DNA of 6,518 nt from Desulfuromusa sp. GTDB taxonomy: Bacteria > Desulfobacterota > Desulfuromonadia > Desulfuromonadales > Geopsychrobacteraceae. Every line of letters begins with the position of its first letter. Within the stretch, counting starts at the first letter, position 1. The translations under genes and the position numbers were made by a program. This document shows positions 5,995-6,518 of the stretch, piece by piece. Below the pieces are notes generated by a model. It had not been told where the DNA came from, searched no databases, and worked only from the letters and a program-made list of their open reading frames with translations. The stretch spans positions 1 to 6,518 of the forward strand of contig JAUVCS010000051.1 of the NCBI GenBank assembly GCA_030590745.1, given 5' to 3'.

Positions 5995-6518
5995 ATGAGT
6001 GACTGGATTACCTTTGCCCTGCCAAAAGGGCGGATTATGCAGGATTCGATGGAGCTGTTTGCTCAGATCGGGATTACCTGCCCGGAAATGAACGAAAAGA
6101 GCCGTAAACTGGTATTTGAGAATCCGAAGCAGAAATTTCGCTTTATGGCGGTTCGTGCGACCGATGTGCCGACTTATGTTGAATATGGCTGCGCCGATCT
6201 CGGGGTGGTTGGTAAAGATACCTTGCTGGAACAGGGAAAAAATCTCTATGAACCCCTCGATCTGAAGTTTGGCTATTGTCGCTTGGTGGTTGCAGAGCCG
6301 AAAGAGTTGCAGAAATCGGATAACCCTCTCAACTGGTCAAATATCCGGGTCGCTACTAAATATCCCAATATTACTGAGCGTTATTTTGCTGCAAAGGGGA
6401 TTCAGGTGGAGTTGATCAAGCTCTACGGCTCAATTGAGTTAGCTCCACTGGTTGGTCTGTCAGAGCGGATTGTCGATCTGGTTTCCACTGGTGGAACCCT
6501 TAAAGCCAATGCTATGGT
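5995..6518 (+). CDS. hisG: ATP phosphoribosyltransferase HisG, short form (3' truncated by window)
   Basis: HisG joins ATP and phosphoribosyl pyrophosphate to give phosphoribosyl-ATP, the first and feedback-controlled step of histidine synthesis. The visible 174 residues begin MSDWITFALPKGRIM and include the family blocks around ATDVPTYVEYGCADLGVVGKD and the PRPP-binding loop DLVSTGGTLKAN (161-172), just before the window ends. Spacing of these blocks fits the short form (about 210 residues, without the C-terminal regulatory domain), which usually needs HisZ as a partner; whether hisZ is nearby cannot be seen. The ATG at 5995 has AGAGG (5981-5985) 9 bases upstream. The frame stays open upstream to 5875 through the repeat-like sequence, but those 40 codons look non-coding and HisG proteins start at about this point. 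Further his genes are expected downstream. Confidence 0.96.
   Translation, partial: MSDWITFALPKGRIMQDSMELFAQIGITCPEMNEKSRKLVFENPKQKFRFMAVRATDVPTYVEYGCADLGVVGKDTLLEQGKNLYEPLDLKFGYCRLVVAEPKELQKSDNPLNWSNIRVATKYPNITERYFAAKGIQVELIKLYGSIELAPLVGLSERIVDLVSTGGTLKANAM

Overview
The window is a block of housekeeping genes, all on the + strand. In order it holds the 3' end of an unrecognised gene, rho (transcription terminator), rpmE (ribosomal protein L31), prfA (peptide release factor 1), prmC (release factor glutamine methyltransferase), murA (first committed step of peptidoglycan synthesis) and the 5' part of hisG (first step of histidine synthesis). As I remember it, the order rho-rpmE-prfA-prmC-murA-hisG is typical of the Desulfuromonadales/Geobacter group (Desulfobacterota). 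The proteins fit a Gram-negative-type bacterium of that kind: a compact E. coli-like Rho, a zinc-form L31, and a short-form HisG. The base composition looks less GC-rich than Geobacter itself, so a Desulfuromonas/Pelobacter-like relative is my guess, without a database check.

Layout. Bases 2-223 are the tail of an upstream gene, closed by a clear rho-independent terminator (296-317). Bases 324-755 are a gene-free, AT-rich leader in front of rho, with a candidate sigma-70 promoter, inverted repeats and a small hairpin. rho (756-2003) is followed by a 320-base gap. Most of that gap is two adjacent hairpin-forming repeats: a 128-base imperfect palindrome that starts inside the rho stop codon, and a shorter relative. 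rpmE (2324-2527) has its own strong terminator only 23 bases before prfA. prfA, prmC and murA are tightly packed (gaps of 6 and 15 bases) and are probably co-transcribed. Between murA and hisG, 171 bases contain a second, unrelated repeat-like sequence built from CTCTGC and CTTGGTG units. hisG runs off the right edge.

How the genes work together. Four of the genes concern ending or carrying out gene expression. Rho ends transcription. L31 is part of the large ribosomal subunit. RF1 ends translation at UAA/UAG, and PrmC methylates the glutamine of the GGQ motif of RF1. murA and hisG are metabolic genes attached downstream.

No new protein system is visible: every complete gene is a textbook family member with its catalytic residues intact. 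What may be new is in the non-coding DNA: the paired hairpin elements after rho, the dispersed-repeat-like sequence before hisG, and the long structured leader of rho.
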